Assembly: GCA_903828265.1 (NCBI GenBank)
Contig: CAIKLL010000089.1
Coordinates: 1 to 58,019, forward strand
DNA from: an uncultured Rickettsiales bacterium
GTDB lineage: Bacteria; Pseudomonadota; Alphaproteobacteria; Rickettsiales; Rickettsiaceae
Length of the DNA stretch: 58,019 nt
Direction of reading: 5' to 3'
A model generated the notes under the pieces. That model was not told the origin of the DNA, searched no databases, and saw only the letters and a list, made by a program, of their open reading frames with translations. Below, piece after piece: positions 53,692 to 58,019 of the stretch. Each line of letters opens with the position of its first letter. Position 1 is the first letter of the stretch. The position numbers and the translations under genes were made by a program.

Positions 53692-54633
53692 TTAGAAATT
53701 TTTATTTTCATTTAATTTATTTTTAAGCAAAAATAACAAATCATAGTTAAGCCATCTACGACGATGGTGTAGAAAATATTCCTTTAACTCTTCTTTTGGC
53801 TTTACAATAACTCCTTGAGGATTTTGCAAATAAAGTAAAGTTAGTATAGCCTGATCATGCCGATGTGAAGTATTGTAATAATACTCCTCAATAAAACTAT
53901 CACTATCTGTTAATGCTTCTTCTTTTTCACACCATTTTAGCCATTTTCTAATGAATTCGCGTGCATTGTTAGTATTTTTAATCAAGATAAAACTAGCCTG
54001 TAATTGATAGGAATCTAAAATAAAATCGTTGTTCATACCCATAGCAGTTAGCAAATCTCTTCTTACATACCCCCTATTAGTGTGCTTATTCTGGAATACA
54101 AGAATATCGTTACCATTCTCAAGCTTATTAACTAATGAATCGATTGGTTTAGCAATAGCACTACCGCTATCAGCATATAAAAGAATGTCATTTTCTGGGA
54201 TTTCCTCAAGTGTTTCAAGAATTATATAAGGTTTCCATAACCAATATCCTGCTCCTTTTTTTTGTGAGAAAATATTTTCATGAGCCTTAACATAAGAAGA
54301 TGCTATATGTTTTCTGTTATATGGTTTATAAAAATCAATACATTTATTTAGCGCACTCGCTGTTAAAGCACGCTGATTTGCCAAGTGAACTTTGCCTCCG
54401 TCAGCATAAGAAATAAGCCAGACGTTACCGGGTATGTTTTGCTGGCACTGTACTGTTTTATCAGTCGATAAATCTATATCCTTCGAAAAAGCTGCGATAT
54501 CTACTTCGTTAATTATACTTATTAATTCTTTCTGAAGAAGATATGAATTATATAAATATATACCGCAAACAACTATCGTAACCGCTGCAGCCAGAAACAG
54601 CACCAGAAAGGCAAGAAAAAATTTACGCAACAT
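53692..54633 (-). CDS. Membrane-anchored glycosyltransferase-like protein (GT-A type)
   Basis: N-terminal TM; GAGYWLWKPYIILETLEEIPENDILLYADSGSAI resembles a nucleotide-sugar/metal-binding region. Confidence 0.65.
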   Translation of the reverse strand: MLRKFFLAFLVLFLAAAVTIVVCGIYLYNSYLLQKELISIINEVDIAAFSKDIDLSTDKTVQCQQNIPGNVWLISYADGGKVHLANQRALTASALNKCIDFYKPYNRKHIASSYVKAHENIFSQKKGAGYWLWKPYIILETLEEIPENDILLYADSGSAIAKPIDSLVNKLENGNDILVFQNKHTNRGYVRRDLLTAMGMNNDFILDSYQLQASFILIKNTNNAREFIRKWLKWCEKEEALTDSDSFIEEYYYNTSHRHDQAILTLLYLQNPQGVIVKPKEELKEYFLHHRRRWLNYDLLFLLKNKLNENKNF

Positions 54634-54856
54634 AATAGCAGATTTTGTATCAGATTTACCTGTGATGGTACATAAATAAGCTATAATTCTAAAGTTTTTT
54701 AAAGTGTTTTAGCATGGAATTTTTTCAAGTTAAATTTTTTATGTTAATTTTGCAAGGTTAGCTACTTCGGCTTAGTTAGGCCTGATGCCTCGATTTAAAG
54801 AAGATTAGATTTTCAGTTTTTTTGGTAGATGCAGTCAGAATAATTTAGATTTTCTG

Positions 54857-55753
54857 CTAGAGAGGGTTTTGCCTGTTAATCCAGTCTGTGCAAATTTCTT
54901 CTGTTATTGATTTTAACTTCTCTACTCTTTTAATCAAATAAACTAGTTGTTCTTCGGTGATTTTATAGTTTTTATTATAACGGGCCTCAGTATAAGCTAA
55001 TTTAAGCAGAATGAATCTTTCTTCCTGCTCTTTAGTATCCCGAGGGAATATTTTGAGCAGTTCATCACTGTAATTACTAGCTAGACTACCAAGCTTTTCA
55101 ATATCATGCAGCCTTGGTTTATAACCAGTAAATACCAGCAGAATTGCAGAGTAAAAACTTTCAGTTGCCTGATGAAGATAAAATGCACTGAGATTTAAAT
55201 TATTACGTTCAAAAGCATTTCGGGTATCTATCAAAAACTCGGTACCTCTATAAAACCACTGATCAAAATCCTCTTTAGCTATTTGCCTTCTCTCTTCCCA
55301 GTTTAAGTCTTTAGGTTCAGCTAAGGTAAATTCGCCGCTATCATAAAGTAATATCCCCTCTTTTTTAATATCTGAGAAAAAATACTGGCTCTTCTCAAGC
55401 TGCTGATTAAGATATTTTATCGGCTCAACAACAAAAGTTACCCAAGGTGCTCCGAATGTCTTCCCTCTTAACCCTTTGCGTTCTAAGCGTTTAGTTAGAT
55501 CAGACTCAAAAGATGCACCTTTAAGCCCTCGATATTTTGGGCTTTTAGTTACCATCAGAATATCCAGATCACTTTCATAGCTGTAAGTTATATGCCCTTC
55601 AACGTACCAGTCCCGCACCCACGTCCCTTTAGCATAAGAACCAAAAAGGATAATCATCGCCACCTGATCCCTCGACCCAGCCAAAATTTCCTAAACAATA
55701 GCATCCAGCCTGTCTTTGATTACTAAAGAATTTTTAGGAAGAGTCGTTTTCAT
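54857..55753 (-). pseudogene. Nucleotidyltransferase-HEPN fusion protein interrupted by an in-frame amber codon (ORF 54857-55684 remains)
   Basis: IILFGSYAKGTW...SDLDILMVTKSP (MNT active site) and C-terminal HEPN-like NLSAFYLHQATESFYSAILLVFTGYKPRLHDIEKL. Upstream in frame: MKTTLPKNSLVIKDRLDAIV-TAG(55693-55691)-EILAGSRDQ. Confidence 0.75.
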
Positions 55754-55807
55754 GGGGTTAAAAAAATGGATATTAGTTATAACTTAAAACTATGGATAAA
55801 AAAAAAC

Positions 55808-55844
55808 GTCATGGCTAGCGATCATCGGGAGCGTAGCCATCCAG
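55808..55844 (+). repeat. Inverted repeat, arm A (37 bp)
   Basis: GTCATGGCTAGCGATCATCGGGAGCGTAGCCATCCAG; matches the reverse complement of 56150-56186 with 2 mismatches. Confidence 0.95.
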
Positions 55845-56132
55845 TTCAATAATATTATCGTACAAATCCTGCCAATTCTGGTTCACCTTTTCTATCAAAT
55901 CCAACTTTTTCTTTCTCGATCCACCTTTAATCTGTTTTTCTCTTAAAATTGCTAATTCCATATCCTCATGAATTTCATAAAATACTAGCAATTTACAAGA
56001 ATATTTTTTACTAAAACCATCTATAAGCGAATGTTTATGCTCATATGTTCGTTTTATTAAATTTGAAGTCACTCCCGTATAAAGAGTACCATTTCGGCAA
56101 CTTGCCATAATATAAACAGCTGGTTGTTTCAT
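55815..56132 (-). CDS. GIY-YIG nuclease domain protein
   Basis: AVYIMASCRNGTLYTGVTSNLIKRTYEHKHSLIDGFSKKYSCKLLVFYEIHEDMELAILREKQIKGGSRKKKLDLIEKVN: YIG/GIY-YIG core, R and E residues in place. Confidence 0.93.
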   Translation of the reverse strand: MKQPAVYIMASCRNGTLYTGVTSNLIKRTYEHKHSLIDGFSKKYSCKLLVFYEIHEDMELAILREKQIKGGSRKKKLDLIEKVNQNWQDLYDNIIELDGYAPDDR

Positions 56133-56149
56133 GGTTTATTTTTCTCGTT

Positions 56150-56186
56150 CTGGATGGCCACGCTCCCGATGATCGCTCGCCATGAC
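56150..56186 (+). repeat. Inverted repeat, arm B (37 bp)
   Basis: CTGGATGGCCACGCTCCCGATGATCGCTCGCCATGAC, 17 bp upstream of the GIY-YIG start codon. Confidence 0.95.
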
Positions 56187-56459
56187 AGGTGGAAACAGAT
56201 TTATTGGGAAATCGCTAGCTCTTATTGTACGACAATAATATACTTTTTCAACAGCCGAAAAGAATTTGAGTAAATAACCTAATCTTTATTCAGTAATTTT
56301 TGCTGTAAAATATATAATTCTTCTATTATCCATCGCTATTTATAACGTATTCCCCGATTTTACCGGTAAGTAGTATACCTGGAAAAATATAATTACTTTG
56401 ATTTACCCTACTGCAATAAAATTCTTTATACTTAAATAAACCTTTTAGAGTTAAAAGTT

Positions 56460-56813
56460 TCAGCTGTTTATTTCCTTTCCACATTGATAACAATAGTGCT
56501 TATCAGAAAAAGCTAATTCAATAAAGATTAATACACAGGAATAGACTAGAACAATTCCTTTAATCTTCAAAGCCTTATAACCACTATAATCAATATTTAA
56601 CTGCAGTAAAGCAAAAAAGGTTATAAAACTCATCAAGAAAAAGAATAAATAGCTCAACCTCTTGTTGAGTACAATGAATTTAAGTTTGCTGAGAAATTCT
56701 TTGTACACAAAATAATGATTTACCCAAACAGACAAAAAAGCCAAAGGTAGAAGAAACAGCCCCAAAATAAACAAATTTTCAAATTTCAGATCTTTAAATA
56801 ACCAATAGACCAC
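56460..56813 (-). CDS. Hypothetical membrane protein with C-terminal CxxC
   Basis: 117 aa, several TM segments, ends HYCYQCGKEINS. The open frame extends upstream without ATG, so the start is uncertain. Confidence 0.5.
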   Translation of the reverse strand: MVYWLFKDLKFENLFILGLFLLPLAFLSVWVNHYFVYKEFLSKLKFIVLNKRLSYLFFFLMSFITFFALLQLNIDYSGYKALKIKGIVLVYSCVLIFIELAFSDKHYCYQCGKEINS

Positions 56814-56885
56814 AAAAGTATAAACCGAGCTAATGGTATAACTCCAGGAAACAACTCTAAAAATATAGATAAGTAAGGCTCCTTT

Positions 56886-57350
56886 TTATGTCCTATTTTT
56901 CCACAGAAACATACCTAAAATTTCACACATATACCATACATGTTTTACAACAATAGCAATTCCCCTTGGCATCAAAAAAAACCATGTTTTGGTTTTACTC
57001 ATCCTCTCTTGCCTTAATAAAATAAATAGCAATGGTATTTGAATATTAAAGATTGGTGTAATAGCAAATAGTATGCATTGTATTAATTGGTTATCAGTTA
57101 TTATAAAAGTTAAACCAAATATTAACAAAAGATAAAATGTGAAAATAACATTACCATAAATTCTCTTCCTCTTAACTTTACTGGTGCAAAGTTTATCCAC
57201 CCTCTCTAATAAAGGAATTTTGCTTTTTAGCTCAACGTATAAAGCATGATTTTTTTTAGAAACAAGATCCTTATACCCATTCCAGTCGCCCTGTGATACA
57301 AATACTCTAAATTCATTAAATTGCTTACCTTTTTTCATATTTTTAGACAC
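56886..57350 (-). CDS. Hypothetical membrane protein
   Basis: 154 aa, hydrophilic N-terminus and TM helices; no family recognised. Confidence 0.5.
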   Translation of the reverse strand: MSKNMKKGKQFNEFRVFVSQGDWNGYKDLVSKKNHALYVELKSKIPLLERVDKLCTSKVKRKRIYGNVIFTFYLLLIFGLTFIITDNQLIQCILFAITPIFNIQIPLLFILLRQERMSKTKTWFFLMPRGIAIVVKHVWYMCEILGMFLWKNRT

Positions 57351-57437
57351 GACCCTAGATTTGATTAAATTGTATTAGCTATATTTATTATAACCATGGA
57401 TTGAACTACAACGCATAAAAAAAAGTTTGCATTGCAA

Positions 57438-57554
57438 GCTTGGCAGCGACCTACTCTCCCGTGCTTTAAAGCAAAGTACCATTGGCGCTGTGGGGTTTCA
57501 CTTCCGAGTTCGGAATGGGATCGAGTGTTTCACCCACGCTATAACCACCAAGCT
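57438..57554 (-). rRNA. rrf: 5S ribosomal RNA
   Basis: Reverse complement contains the 5S core (GAACTCGGAAGTGAAACCCCACAGCGCCAATGGTACT...GGGAGAGTAGGTCGCTGCCAAGC); ends pair AGCTTGG/CCAAGCT. Confidence 0.95.
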
Positions 57555-57595
57555 AGCAATACAAACTTTTAATGTCGTATTACTTAAATATGTGT

Positions 57596-57683
57596 ATGTC
57601 GTTTATCATGACAACTAAGTTCTAAAAAAACTTAAAACAAGTATGTATTACTTATTTTAGATTTTTGTCATGATAAACGACAT
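57596..57683. repeat. Perfect 19-bp inverted repeat in the 23S-5S spacer
   Basis: ATGTCGTTTATCATGACAA (57596-57614) and TTGTCATGATAAACGACAT (57665-57683), 50-nt loop. Confidence 0.95.
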
Positions 57684-57785
57684 CTATTAACAAAGAATAA
57701 AAACTTTTATAATTACCTATACTGATTTGTACAAAGTTAACACTACATACAAAGTGTAAACTCATAGTTTTCAGCAAAATAAAAC

Positions 57786-58019
57786 AATCGAGCTATTAGT
57801 ACCAGTTAGCTTCACATGTTGCCATGCTTTCACACCTGGCCTATCAACGTGGTGGTCTTCCACGGCTCTGATAGGGAAGTCTAGTTTTAAGGTGGGTTTC
57901 CCGCTTAGATGCATTCAGCAGTTATCCCGTCCGTACTTAGCTACCCAGCTATGCCGCTGGCGCGACAACTGGTACACCAGAGGTACGTCCACCTCGGTCC
58001 TCTCGTACTGAAGGCAGAT
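57786..58019 (-). rRNA. rrl: 23S ribosomal RNA, 3' end (continues off the right edge)
   Basis: Reverse complement of GAGCTATTAGTACCAGTTAGCTTCACATG...CGCGACAACTGGTACACCAGAGGTACGTCCACCTCGGTCCTCTCGTACT, including the sarcin-ricin region. Confidence 0.96.

Noticed and set aside
57427-57618. 63-aa plus-strand ORF
   Set aside because: Lies antisense across the 5S rRNA gene; not a plausible protein.

Overview
AT-rich alphaproteobacterial window. Gene content and order (split secD/secF, mreBC between lptG and lptF, a partial VirB8-VirB9-VirB10-VirB11-VirD4 secretion locus, tgt plus a pilD-like gene, yidC-engB-argB-like, COQ9, 23S-5S with no 16S visible) suggest a Rickettsiaceae-type obligate intracellular bacterium; this assignment is inference, no search was run. 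Most of 0.3-53 kb is ordinary housekeeping sequence. Main items for a second look: (1) a GIY-YIG nuclease gene bracketed by near-identical 37-bp inverted repeats, one of which encodes the protein's own C-terminus and stop codon (55807-56187), possibly a small mobile or repeat-propagating cassette; (2) an MNT-HEPN type gene with an in-frame amber codon; (3) several proteins that keep the fold but appear to lack catalytic residues (ArgB-like, OmpR-type receiver, PilD-like, IMPase-like); (4) a T4SS locus with a VirB9 lacking its C-terminal domain and a VirB10 with a ~115-aa Ser/Thr/Ala/Gln-rich expansion, in the same window as ankyrin proteins that could be effectors; (5) a perfect 19-bp inverted repeat between 23S and 5S rRNA; (6) an IS30-family transposase end fused to a truncated ABC-transporter 3' end at the left edge.
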